Below are positions 11,101-21,369 of a stretch of 64,000 nucleotides of DNA, piece after piece. Numbering within the stretch: position 1 is the stretch's first letter; each line of letters begins with the position of its first letter. A program made the position numbers and the translations under genes. Location of the stretch: NCBI GenBank assembly GCA_016490735.1, contig JAEMWC010000003.1, positions 2,745,001 to 2,809,000 of the forward strand. The letters are read 5' to 3'. The notes under the pieces were generated by a model, which ran no database searches, was not told the origin of the DNA, and saw only the letters and a list, made by a program, of their open reading frames with translations. This DNA comes from Pachyseris speciosa. Its lineage: Eukaryota > Cnidaria > Anthozoa > Scleractinia > Pachyseridae.

Positions 11101-11320
11101 TTGAGTAAATGTTTGAAAGAAAATCTGCCCTGAGCGGGATTTGAACCCACGTCCCCCCGTATACTAGTCGGGTGTGATGACCACTACACTATCAGGACAA
11201 CCATGCTGGCAACACGGTAATCGAAGATGTGATTTACACGATCGAAGACGTGGCATCCCGGGAAATTTTACTTTCAAGGTGACAAGGCAGGGAAAGCCTA
11301 TAACTCCATTTGAAACCCAA
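11101..11320 (-). repeat. 220-bp tRNA-containing unit, copy 2
   Basis: Second copy of the unit at 10735-10954. It runs directly into an AT dinucleotide tract and the left end of the Penelope-like element. Confidence 0.75.
11126..11198 (-). tRNA. tRNA-Thr(AGT)-like sequence, copy 2
   Basis: Same cloverleaf as copy 1. The only difference I saw in the tRNA body is TA for TG at the start of the A box, so the box reads 'tagtgtagtgg'. The same uncertainty between gene and repeat applies. Confidence 0.55.
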
Positions 11321-11566
11321 CCAATATATATATATATATATATATTTTTATATATATATTGAAACCAATATTTCGGGATGCACAGCCTTCCTTCATCAGG
11401 GTGTTATATATTATGACCCCAAGATGAAACGACGTTACAATTTAAAAAAAAGTTGTAGATGTAACATGATATCATAATAAAGGTAAACAATATAACGTAA
11501 AATAAAAAACGTTACAGTTTGAAAATTTGAAAAAAAATGTAACATGAAAACAAAAAGAAAGGTTTT

Positions 11567-14164
11567 ATATTTCTTCTTTTCTGTTGATTCGTAACGGTTC
11601 AAGAGTTTGACCTCTATCAATTAGGTATGCTTCTCTGGCTCTTCGTACACCGTCACGATTAGATTTGGACAGTTCTAGTGGAATTAGTTGCATGTCAGAA
11701 GCGCTGTGACCGTTAGAGAGAAAATGTTGTGATACTGCAGTGGGTTTAGAGCTGTTGGTTTGTTTGTCAACTGTTCTATGATGTTCGTTGAAACTGTCCT
11801 TTAGTCGTCGTTTAGTTTCGCCTATGTATTGTTTGTGACAGTGATTGCATTGTACCATGTATATGACATTTTTGGAATTACAGTCAATGTGATGATTCGC
11901 CGGTGGAATGAAAATTATAGGTTGTAAGTCCATTAGTTATGTAGTTGCATGTTAAACAGTTGTGGCCACAGCGAAAGGGACCAAGGGGTTGATTATTTTT
12001 AGCAGGTTTACGTAGTTTAGCACTGACCAATAGATCGTTAAGATTGTTAGAACGTCGGAAAGCAACAAGAGGGGCAGCCTTGAAGACGTTAGCGCAGCGG
12101 GGAGATGAAGATAAAATGTTGAAGTGTTTGCGAATAATAGATGATACGGAGCGAATAGCTGGATTGTACGTTATGACAAGGGGTACACGTGTAGGCTGGT
12201 TAGTATCGGAATTGCGTTGTTTGGGGGCAAGTGCTTCGGTACGTGGAATGTTGTAAACGCGTTGTATTTCGTTGTTGAGGAAAGAGAGATTGTACCCACG
12301 TTTGTTGAGATAAGACTTAAGTTCGTTAAGACGGAGTGCGAAAGTTTCGTCAGAAGAGCAGATGCGTCGAAGTCTGAGAGCTAAACTGAATGGAATAGCT
12401 CTTTTGCTGTGTCTGGGATGGCAAGAGGATTGTAACAAGTAGAGATATTTGTCAGTAGCCTTAGTGTAAAGATCAGTAGTGATTTTACCGTTGTTCAGTG
12501 ACACGTTGACGTCCAGAAAGGGTATGGATGAGAAAGAATAATTGGAAGCAAATTTAATTGTAGGGTGAATGCTGTTGAGATACGTGGTGAAGGTGTTGAG
12601 ATCGTCTACTGAGTGTGTCCATATCATGAAAATGTCATCTATAAAGCGCCACCAGGTATGCGGTTGGTATGGGGTATGTGATTAAGCGTCTGTCTCGAGT
12701 TTGGCGAGAAAAAGATTGGCATAAGATGGTGCCATTCTAGTTCCCATGGCAGTGCCGTGTACCTGCAAGTAGTGCTTGTCGTTGAATGAAAAGTAATGTT
12801 GTTCATAGTGAGTATCATACGTATGAGGTCTATGAGGTCACAGAGAGTTTCAGTGCCGATAGTGGAGGTAGTGCGTTTGCGTGAGTTGAGGAAGTAACGA
12901 CACGCATTGATGCCTTCGTTATGGGCTGTTGCTGTAGAGTGAAGAAACGTCAAGTGTAACGAGAATGGCATTGTTGGGCAGTTGTCCGAGATTTTCGAGT
13001 TTGTTAAGGAACTGAGTGTTGTCTTTTATGAATGATTGGGTAGTCTGTACGAGAAGTTTGAGATGATAGTCTTCGAACTGTGAGATTCGTTCTGTTGGAT
13101 GTGCATTACTAGAAACAATAGGGCGTCCAGGGTTACCCTGTTTGTGAATTTTGGGTAAAATGTAAAAACGTCCGGTCTTAGTATCGGTTTGTATTAAAAA
13201 ACGTTTAGTGTCATCGTCAATGATTTGGTCACGGTGCATGCGTTGTACGTAAATACGTATGCGTTTTTTGATGTCATCAGTGATGTCCTTATCTAGAGTC
13301 TTGTAGAATTTAGTGTCGTTAAGCTGTCGTAGGCATTCGTTGATGTACCAATCCCGGTCCATGATGACTATACCGGATCCCTTGTCTGCGGATTTAATGA
13401 TAATGTCAGTACGTCTGCTAAGTAGTTTGCAATCATGTCGTTCGCGTGCGGTTAGGTTGTCACGTATAAGAGATGGTTTGATGTTGAAGAGGTGATATTC
13501 CACACCGTCTAAAAAGGTGTCAAGGGCAGGATCTCTGTGAGGTGGAGGGGTCCACGTGCTTTTAGGACGGAATGGATTGGGGTTATTTTGAGGGGGATAG
13601 TCATGAAAAAATTCGAGTAGTCGCATACGTCTGCTGAATTCATTGAAATCAGCTCTAACCTCAGTCCTGTTGATGTTGCGTGGCGTGGGGCAGAAGGAGA
13701 TACCTCTAGCAAGTAACTGGGTCTCTTCGTGAGTGAGAGTGACGCTGCTTAAGTTGATGACAGCATTAGTGTCAAGTTGGGTGTTTTTGTTGTCGCGTCT
13801 CCAGTATCTATTGTTGTTGGCTTTACGTTTGCGGCGGCGTCTGCGTTTACGTTTGGGTTTGGATGGAAGAAGAGGGGTGATGATAGAATTGCTAAACAGA
13901 TTGTTCGTGAGCGTGATTGGTGTGGTATGTAGTGATGGGTGGATGGGTGTCAGGGTTTAATGGCGTAAGTGGTGGATTAGAACGGTTAACTTGGTTAGAA
14001 TTACTATGACGTGTACGAGAAATACCAGGAGAAACAAACCTACCGACTAAAGATAGTTTACGACCGTGTCTAGTTTGAAGTTCGATGGACAGTTCAGCAG
14101 CAGAATCTTTATGTTCAAATGTAGAAGTAGAAGATATAGTCTTAAGCTTATCCAGAGTGTCCAT
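11567..14164 (-). pseudogene. Penelope-type RT + GIY-YIG ORF, frameshifted
   Basis: Read right to left on the minus strand. The amino end (14164 to 13892) is polar. A basic stretch rich in K-R-R near 13830 follows. The RT starts near 13430 with I-I-I-K-S-A-D-K-G-S-G-I-V-I-M-D. Further RT landmarks are F-Y-I-L-P-K-I-H-K near 13150, L-V-T-L-D-V-S-S-L-Y near 12945, [15 protein letters not shown] near 12740 and the catalytic R-F-I-D-D-I-F near 12640. The GIY-YIG domain follows with V-I-Y-M-V-Q-C and Q-Y-I-G-E-T-K-R-R-L near 11850-11810. It ends R-K-E-E-I at 11567. Frame changes occur near 12930, 12780 and 11895, and a TAA lies shortly before the F-I-D-D motif. No intact protein is possible from this copy. 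Confidence 0.85.
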
Positions 14165-14252
14165 GAATTCTGCTCTTAAGCGTTGTAACTGTTCTCAGCA
14201 TTGACGTTTAAGAAGTTTAAGCATGTTTTTAGATGTTCTTCTTAATAGACCT

Positions 14253-14735
14253 TTCCATAGCCGAAACTAAACGGCGACTAAAGGGCCGTTTCAACGAACA
14301 TCGTAGAACAGTTGACAAACAAACCAACAGCTCTAAACCCACTGCAGTATCACAACATTTTCTCTCTGACGGTCACAGCGCTTCTGACATGCAACTAATT
14401 CCACTAGAAATGTCCAAATCTAATCGTGACGGTGTACAAAGAGCCAGAGAAGCATATCTAATTGATAGAGGTCAAACTCTTGAACCGTTACGAATCAACA
14501 GAAAAGAAGAAATATAAAACCTTTCTTTTTGTTTTCATGTTACGTTTTTTTCAAATTTTCAAACTGTAACGTTTTTTATTTTACGTTGTACTGTTTACCT
14601 TTATTATGATATCATGTTACATCTACAACTTTTTTTAAATTGTAACGTCGTTTCATGTTAGGGTCATAATATGTAACACTCTGATGAAGGAAGGCTGTGC
14701 CTCCCGAAATATTGGTTTAAATATATATATTCCTA
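14253..14735 (+). pseudogene. Inverted 3' fragment of the same Penelope-like element
   Basis: A plus-strand copy of the GIY-YIG carboxyl end (E-T-K-R-R-L-K-G-R-F-N-E-H, ending R-K-E-E-I at about 14517) and its 3' noncoding region. It differs from the minus-strand copy at a handful of residues, such as N-to-D in L-S-x-G-H, so it is a separate insertion or an old duplication. It lacks all reverse transcriptase. Confidence 0.85.
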
Positions 14736-14893
14736 GCCGTGTAACCAGCCTTGCTTGTTTTTTTTTTACCGTTTTCTAGTTTACAATTGTATAGCTGGGT
14801 AGATCTATTACAGGATCCGGCTCTTCTATTTTGCAACGGAGGTCCTTGCTAAAGTATTTTCCAGTGTTTTCGATTGATTGAATGATTGAATGA

Positions 14894-15010
14894 ATGAATG
14901 AATCGTAACAGTAACAGTAACAGTAACAGTAACAGTAACAGTCACAGTCACAGTCACAGTCACAGTCACAGTCACAGTCACAGTCACAGTCACAGTAACA
15001 GTAACAGTAT
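14894..15010. repeat. (GTAACA)n/(GTCACA)n hexamer microsatellite
   Basis: Perfect hexamer units switch from GTAACA to GTCACA and back. TGAA tetramers flank it on the left. Confidence 0.9.
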
Positions 15011-15145
15011 ATCTTTTGATTGTGCCTTACCCTCACAAGGGAGGTAATGTTCTATTTACAATAAAGAGTCTAAAATTTTAACGACTTAAAATAACAAAAA
15101 GTAGTGTTAATTTTACAATTCACGATAATAAACTAATTCATGTTA

Positions 15146-15230
15146 GAATGAATGAATGAATGAATGAATGAATGAATTAATGAATGAATTAATGAATGGA
15201 TAACAGTAACAGTAACGGTAACGGTAACGG
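15146..15230. repeat. (GAAT)n and (GTAACG)n microsatellite
   Basis: A TGAA run is followed by a short hexamer run of the same type as 14894-15010. Confidence 0.85.
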
Positions 15231-15235
15231 TAACA

Positions 15236-15470
15236 CTCTAAGGGCACTAAGGCCACATGGTAGCGGGCATTACCCCTTAAATCTACCAAAGCAAAGATTG
15301 AGCCTAAGCATTAGCATCCATGGACAGCTAGCGCTATTTCGGCCTTGTTAGGCCTCATCAGCATGGCATAGCTAATGCTCAGGCTCAAGTATCCTATTCA
15401 CTCCAGCCACATCCCACAAACTTTACGTTTTCATTGCTTGTTTTCAATTTTTACACAGTTTTGAATCGAT
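15236..15470. repeat. Copy of the 29.8-kb hairpin repeat
   Basis: Contains 'gcgggcattaccccttaaat' and the 'ggcctcatcagcatggca' block found in both arms of the inverted repeat at 29790-30210. Here only one arm and part of the loop ('acatcccacaaactttacg') are present. Confidence 0.7.
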
Positions 15471-15489
15471 TAGTGTGTAGATTTTATAA

Positions 15490-15880
15490 CTCTATAAAAT
15501 TTTCCCTTTATTCCGTAGTGGTACATGTGGTACCGTAGTGGTAGGCTTTCTCATAATATATAAAGCAGACGTAGAGTTTCCTGTGCTGTTGGTATAGCTA
15601 TGTAAGACTTGTTGTAGGATGAAGTGACTATCTGTAGTTGTAGCATTTGGTCTGAATCCAAATTGTTCTGGGCTGAGAACATTATGTATTTCTGGATATT
15701 TATTTAATCGAGATTGTAATATTGATATAAACAATTTACCTAAGCAGCTTCAGTTGGGAAGACGCCGTTTTCAAGTACATTATTGATATTTTTTATTGAA
15801 GGTAACAAATGATATCGAGTCTCTACCAGATGCTGTTTTTGGTTTTCAGCTTTGATAAATGTTCGTGTATCTCTTTTGAA
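15490..15880 (-). pseudogene. LINE reverse transcriptase fragment (3' part)
   Basis: The minus-strand translation includes L-S-P-E-Q-F-G-F-R-P-N-A-T-T-T-D-S near 15660, a typical non-LTR retrotransposon RT motif. It continues rightwards from the endonuclease part at 21370-22240, which was separated from it by the element at 15881-21361. Frames are broken, so this is a dead copy. Confidence 0.75.
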
Positions 15881-16329
15881 CAGGAGGGAGGGGGCGACTC
15901 TATTGTTCTTTGATAGCCTAGCTTGACCGACTCCTCGCTGCCAGTGTGACGTCACATAGCAAAGGATTAGCGCCTCCGCTTGGCTTGTGAAGATTAGCGT
16001 GAGGACGCCATAGAAGTAAGGACAACAGTGATTACGAAAGACAAAATACTAGAGCTAATATCGCTTTTGTTCGCTAATTGATCGTAAGTCTGTACGCTTT
16101 GTTGTTGTTTTTAGCTGTTTGTTTAAACTCGTGTATTTTTTGTGCGTGTAATTTTGTATTCTTGTTGTGTTTGTGTTGCGGGTTTCGTAGCAGGACCGCC
16201 ATCTTGCCTGCGGTACCACCGAAGTCAACGTAAAACATTTGGACTTTTCTTTAAAAGTACGTAACCATCAGCCTCCATAAAAGGAGGTTTCATACACTGA
16301 TCATTTACGTTTTTATTTTTTGTTATTCT

Positions 16330-16650
16330 GTGTCGATTGATTCAGCCGTTCTTCATATCAATCCGTTTGAGTTGAGCGTGTTGATTACCCCACAAATTTC
16401 TGTGAAGTTTGAACGATTGTTGGCGGTCCTTGACCACTTCTCTTTGCAGTTTTCAAGCCTTTGCTTGGGACTATTAACTTTGTGTCTTATCTTCTTTGCT
16501 TTGTTGTTGTTTTGGTGGTATTTGTACGCTGTTAATGTGCATTTTGTTACCTTTAATCTTGAAGCAGTCTTGAAACTTCGTGTTGCAGTGAGTTTGCTCT
16601 CTGTTGCAATTGTTGGGTTGGCTTCAATACCGGTGTTGCTGTGGGTGTGA
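16330..16650 (+). CDS. Hypothetical membrane-like ORF inside TIR element
   Basis: A 106-codon ORF with two strongly hydrophobic segments (around codons 48-70 and 86-106). No family recognised. The end of the ORF overlaps a local direct duplication ('gcaattgttgggttggctt' at about 16606 and again near 16701). It may be an exon of an element gene, or chance coding from T-rich DNA. Confidence 0.2.
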   Translation: MSIDSAVLHINPFELSVLITPQISVKFERLLAVLDHFSLQFSSLCLGLLTLCLIFFALLLFWWYLYAVNVHFVTFNLEAVLKLRVAVSLLSVAIVGLASIPVLLWV

Positions 16651-17505
16651 GGTTCGATTGTTGGCTTATGTTGTGGAGTTTTGTATTTTGCTCTTTGCCG
16701 CAATTGTTGGGTTGGCTTACCGTGTTCATGTTGCTGTAAGTGTTCGTTGAGAAATGGCAGTAGGCACCCAGGAATTATCTGGGTTTGGTATTATTTGGTT
16801 TTGTCATTAATTTGGTGTATATACCCTGTGCTGTCGTTGCATTTTGTTGAATTGTACGGTAAGATACCATAACACTTATTTTACTGAATAATATAAGACT
16901 TACTCTATAATTATAACAAAGAAATAAATACAAAAACAAAACAAAAACGTTATACAATTAGAATATAATAAGAATAAGAATAGAAACGATCAGAAAATAA
17001 TAAATGTTACAAACAAGAGTTACAAAGTAGTGCAATCAAATATATCAGTTAGTTGTTATATAATTATATAACTGCAGAAAACAAACCAACAAAGGATGTT
17101 GAATAAAAATATGGTACTACTTTTATTTTTGGTCACAGCAATTTTGTTTTACAATTTAGTGTGACCTTACTTGGCTTGTTCCTGAACAATGCCACTACAT
17201 TATGCATGGTGTAATAACAGTGCTGCATCGCCATGTTATAATGACAGCTCTTTCGCGATGCTTTCCAAAATTTACAAGGCTGCCCTATAGCCTTTACATC
17301 ACCTCTGATGACTATCATACTCCAACTAAAAAAACACCACTCCAGTACAGTGTGGCTGGTGTTCTACAAACACATGGTTTCAAATTTGGGTGTAGTTGAA
17401 AGGTTACTGTTATTGTTATTAAGCTTCTTTTTTTTGCAGGTTTAGATTAAGGCAATTCCATCATACTATCCTTGCAAACTTATTTTATTCAACTTTTACT
17501 ATTAC

Positions 17506-18114
17506 ATGTATGTGTATTGTGATCACAATTTTTGTCCTAATGAACTGGGAAATGATGTGCAGAACATGTTCAAAGCAAATTGTCAAGTACAACAAAGACT
17601 CAATTACATATTGGAAATCATACTGTGCCCTACAGTTGTTCTTCTGAGGTTGTTTTTGTCCCCACTTGAACCACTTTACAAAACTTGTTTACCTGTCAAG
17701 CCACAATCAAAATTCACCCTTGTGCAATATTTTTGGAGTCTGGCATCAAAAGTTTTTCTCTCCACTGTTATGACCACATGTCTCTTGCTTTATTACAGCA
17801 TCTTGTTAAACCTTGGTACTACTCATAGACAAACCCTGTTGGCGGTGTCCAAACATTATTCTGTTACCATGTACTCAGCAGGCATTTTACTCATTGTAAT
17901 AGCAGTTGGTGAAAACTTTGATGCTACCTCCAATGATTCCACAGGCATTCCCCTGTTCTTCCCAGTTATCTACCTTTTACTTGGTCTGATGTTGGCTTAT
18001 TCTTGTGTCAAAATGTTGAATGTTTGTATGGTCCTCAGGTCTAAAAGATTTGTTACATCTATTTTGGTTATAGATGTAACAGGAAAGTCACTCTCCTTTA
18101 CCTTTGCACCATAA
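17506..18114 (+). CDS. Hypothetical multi-pass membrane protein in TIR element
   Basis: An open frame of 202 codons, one of the longest in the interior. It has about five hydrophobic helices: codons 38-55, 75-95, 115-135 and two between 145 and 175. An amino-terminal stretch holds cysteines (Y-C-D-H-N-F-C-P). I do not recognise the family. It lies inside a DNA transposon and is followed by polar ORFs in the same direction (18211-18445, 18813-19025, 19056-19301, 19414-19671, 20275-20592), which could be later exons or decayed parts of one element gene. Splicing cannot be resolved by eye. Confidence 0.35.
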   Translation: MYVYCDHNFCPNELGNDVQNMFKANCQVQQRLNYILEIILCPTVVLLRLFLSPLEPLYKTCLPVKPQSKFTLVQYFWSLASKVFLSTVMTTCLLLYYSILLNLGTTHRQTLLAVSKHYSVTMYSAGILLIVIAVGENFDATSNDSTGIPLFFPVIYLLLGLMLAYSCVKMLNVCMVLRSKRFVTSILVIDVTGKSLSFTFAP

Positions 18115-18445
18115 TTATGCAACTGTTTTGGACTTGTAATCACAAGTTAATTACAAATTTAACTTTAGTTAACAAGTGATTTATACTGGCTATCAAACTG
18201 TGGTAAACCTTTGCACAATTTTGTGCCATTAAAGGAAATAACAGGGGTGGCAATCATGAATGGACATTTAACTGGAGGTGTAAAGGGTTGCCTAAAGGGC
18301 TGTGAAAATGAGGCAGGGTCCCATAAATTTGACTGCATGATTGGGAGGTATGAAATGAAATGTAGCCCTCAAGACCTTAGTGTTAACAAGGAAAACAACA
18401 CAAATCTAAGGGTGTGTGATAAACAATATGCAAGTTTAACATCCA

Positions 18446-18568
18446 GGGCCCAGTTGCTAGAAGCATGGTTAGCCCTAACCAGGGTTAAAAACCATGTCAA
18501 CCTATAGGTTTTAATACATCTTAACCAATGGTTAGCACTAACCATGCTTTGAGCAACTGGGCCCAGAG
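18446..18568. mobile_element. Small palindromic MITE
   Basis: Termini 'gggcccagttgct' and 'agcaactgggccc' are perfect inverse copies. Inside, 'gcatggttag' and 'taaccatgc' continue the palindrome. About 120 bp, no ORF, inserted into the element at 15881-21361. Confidence 0.8.
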
Positions 18569-20054
18569 GGATAAGCCTGCTAAAGGTAAAAGTTCCTCAA
18601 AATCTCAAAGTGATGACCAGCTTGACATTCTAAAGGTAAATCCTTGCATTGTGACATGTTCACAGTGCAAAAATGAGGTATGCCTTTCAAGCGACCTTCC
18701 CTGAAAAAAAAAAAAACATAAGTGTATTTAAAAACCAGTTTATTGTGGCATGTAACTTTTTGGATGAACAGAATGGTAATAAAACTGATTTTGTGGTGAC
18801 CTTTATAAACACATGGATTCTCATGATGAATCTCATGTAAGCTACATATGCATGTCATGCCAGCCTTTCTTCCTTAAGTCTGTTAAAAAGGAGGCCGAGT
18901 ATAGGAAAGCTCAAATTATGTTTGAAAAAGCACAAAGACGTGAGAATCCCACAAGTGGCTCTGATCCTGTCACTGACATTAAACCACCTGCAGGATTTGA
19001 TGATTCCATTCAAACATCAAATTAAAAGATTGATGACACAGAAGAAAAATATGAGTTGCCTGTAGTTTCCCAATTAAAAGCAGGGATTTTTACAGAGGGG
19101 TTATTACAGCTCCTTAAAGAATACAGACCAATGACAAGCGATGAAAATGAATGCTATGCTCATGGAGAATATCTCTCTGAGCCTCTACACCCACATGCAT
19201 ATAAAATCTTTCAATCTGTTCTTCATGCCATCTTTCCGTGGACAATAACATTTTCAAATTCAAAAAACAACCAATGCAAGTCTGGAGGTTGTTATTTCTA
19301 AACCAAATATAACAAATGATGTTGGTATACCAAACTTCTTTTTCCTTCCCTCGAAATTATCTATTGCAAGTGATGACATATGTCATTTTACAGTACAAAT
19401 CCTGGGGAACAGGGTGAATTGTGGGGAACTCCCACACATCATCTTTGAGCCAAATATTTTCAAATCTGCTCTTGATGTGATACTGAAAACAACTGATGAC
19501 TTACATGTTTCACTTTGTCCTGGTATCAAGGATCCAACACTGATTAATATTGGTATTGCTGAAAGTAAGAAAAAACCTTTGTCATACCAAATTGACTCAC
19601 AAGGGTCATTGCAAAAACACCCTTCACCTGAACAGCTCATGATTTCCCATGCTGAACTCATACACCGGTAATCAAAGAAATTGTTGAAAAACACAAAACA
19701 CTGCTTTGACTTACTGACAATAAGACCAAACTGGTGAACATCAAAGCTATTCTTCAGCACCACAACATCTCCATACCACCAAACATGAAAAAAGCGGACT
19801 TAAAGGTACTTTTACTGCAGCAAGTGTAATCCAACCCCAACTGTACCAATAACATTTGTATCTGATTGCAGCATAGAGAATTTTACTGCAGCTCCCAAGA
19901 AAAACAGCTGCAACAAGACCCCTCAACCACTAACTGACTTTGTCCCTGTGACTTTTGTAAATGATTCAATGATCAACTTGGTGAAAACACAGGAAACCAT
20001 CAAGCTATCAGAAAGTGAAAGTATCAAACGACTGGACCTAACACCAATGAAACA

Positions 20055-20128
20055 TGGATATACAGTACACCTGTATATCCATATACTGTACACCAGAAGC
20101 ATATAACCTTAAGGTTATATGCTTCTGT
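20055..20128. repeat. Two adjacent short hairpins
   Basis: 'ggatatacag' and 'ctgtatatcc' pair across 5 bases. Immediately after, 'cagaagcatataacc' and 'ggttatatgcttctg' pair across TTAA with outer TGTACA extensions. Both would extrude as near-perfect stems. Confidence 0.85.
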
Positions 20129-20599
20129 GTACACCTGAAAGACACGGCCCACAAAGAAACAAAAAGGAAACAAATCAACGCACAATCTACCAACAGAACT
20201 ACAAATGACAGTGAGGAGAGAAGAAGTAGAAGACCTACCCCATTAAGCAATCCAAACTGAAATCATTCAAACAAATGATTGGTGCTCTGAAAAAAAAAGG
20301 TACTTTCCCCACCAGTGATAGTGAAGATGACTTTGACAAATACTTTAAACTGTTAGATGATTTTAAAACATTTTTCCAAAAACTTGATGAGCTCACTGAA
20401 AGTGAAAAGCAATTTATACCCACAAAATTGTACATGTCTGACTTCTTTGACAAATCAAATGACTATCAAATGGTAAAAACAACAAAATTATGGGAGTACA
20501 GAGAATTTGACAGATCACTAACACCAAAATCTGGAGATGATCAGGATCACTTGGAGCAAGTCAGACATTTCATTTTAAAGAATGGTTTCTAATAAAGAA

Positions 20600-21230
20600 A
20601 AGTCTAAGGAATTTATTTTCCCACAGAATATAGGATTGACAGTACTAAGCTCCTTGCCAGTTTAATTTACGAAAATTATGTGTACCTAAGTACGAAATAG
20701 AAATCAAGGTAGCAATTTACACTGCTATGTAGCATTATTGGATACCTAAATTGAATCCGTTTTATTTTTTTGGTAAAAACTACTACTTTAGACGGTATCA
20801 TTTACAAGTTAAGGTAAAGGCTCGAAAATAAAAATGTACTAGCAAAAGGAGAACACTTACCAAATCTGCTGGTATAGCATACGCCTGTTTTATCCGTTCT
20901 ACCGCTTTCAGATCTTTGAGGAGATTGATATGGCGAACCATATGAGGTGAAGATCTGAAACTCCACGCACACAAATCCTAATATATCCTTTGCTGAACCT
21001 CCTATTCTTGAGCCTAAAAGACCTTTCCTTGCGGCGCATTGCCCCTCGAAAGTTCAACCGGCTTATAGGTTCATACGACAAATGTGAATGAAAACAGAAA
21101 CGTTTCGTTAAAATTCATCCAACTTTTTAGAGTTTTGGTCAACAAATAAGCCAAATAAAGGAGTCCGATAACATATAAAACCTCATTATTGGCAAACGTA
21201 AGCAGGTTGAGCGGGATATCCATGGAAAAA
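20600..21230. other. Right interior of TIR element, no gene seen
   Basis: AT-rich sequence with no recognisable ORF. A minus-strand short ORF near 21071-21307 begins inside the right terminal repeat and is probably chance. Confidence 0.4.
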
Positions 21231-21369
21231 TCTTCATTTTTAACAGCGCCTTCTTCGAAAGTTTTGGGCGCCATTTTGAATATCATCCAACCGAAACGTG
21301 ACGTCACACTGGCAATGAGGAGTGAACCACCGATTTCCTTGGAGACGCCCCCTCCCTCCTGCTTTTGAA

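Larger units (their letters stand above)
11341..14735 (-). mobile_element. Penelope-like retroelement with inverted 3' tail
   Basis: The core (11565-14164, minus strand) encodes reverse transcriptase followed by a GIY-YIG endonuclease, the hallmark pairing of Penelope-like elements. The 3' noncoding end (about 11355-11565) and the last ~80 codons are present again, inverted, at about 14253-14735, so the whole unit is bounded by inverted repeats of roughly 470 bp. Both outer ends carry the word 'gaaggaaggctgtgc' or its complement next to an AT tract. Terminal repeats in either orientation are known for this class. The copy is dead: several frameshifts and a stop interrupt the ORF. Confidence 0.85.
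18211..20592 (+). pseudogene. Series of polar ORFs of an unrecognised element gene
   Basis: A chain of plus-strand ORFs with normal-looking coding sequence, including V-T-C-S-Q-C-K-N-E near 18655 and Y-I-C-M-S-C-Q-P-F-F near 18850 (paired cysteines), and R-P-M-T-S-D-E-N-E-C-Y near 19125. Another piece runs S-A-L-D-V-I-L-K-T-T-D-D-L-H-V-S-L-C-P-G near 19470, and an acidic carboxyl block ends near 20592. Stops and frame changes separate them. A 120-bp MITE interrupts the first at 18446. The order suggests a degenerate element protein several hundred residues long. I cannot name it. Confidence 0.35.
15881..21361. mobile_element. 5.5-kb TIR transposon with 8-bp target duplication
   Basis: The left end 'caggagggagggggcg' and right end 'cgccccctccctcctg' are perfect inverse copies. 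The inverted similarity continues inward through 'gccagtgtgacgtcac'. Both ends are flanked by the 8-bp direct repeat CTTTTGAA (15873-15880 and 21362-21369). It splits a LINE whose two halves lie outside the ends. An 8-bp duplication with CA-G termini is typical of hAT and P-type DNA transposons, but I recognised no transposase. Inside are multi-pass membrane-like ORFs and several unplaced ORFs, described separately. Confidence 0.85.

Noticed and set aside
17506..18114. Host seven-helix receptor
   Set aside because: Only about five hydrophobic segments, no receptor motifs, and the ORF is inside a transposon with a proven target duplication.
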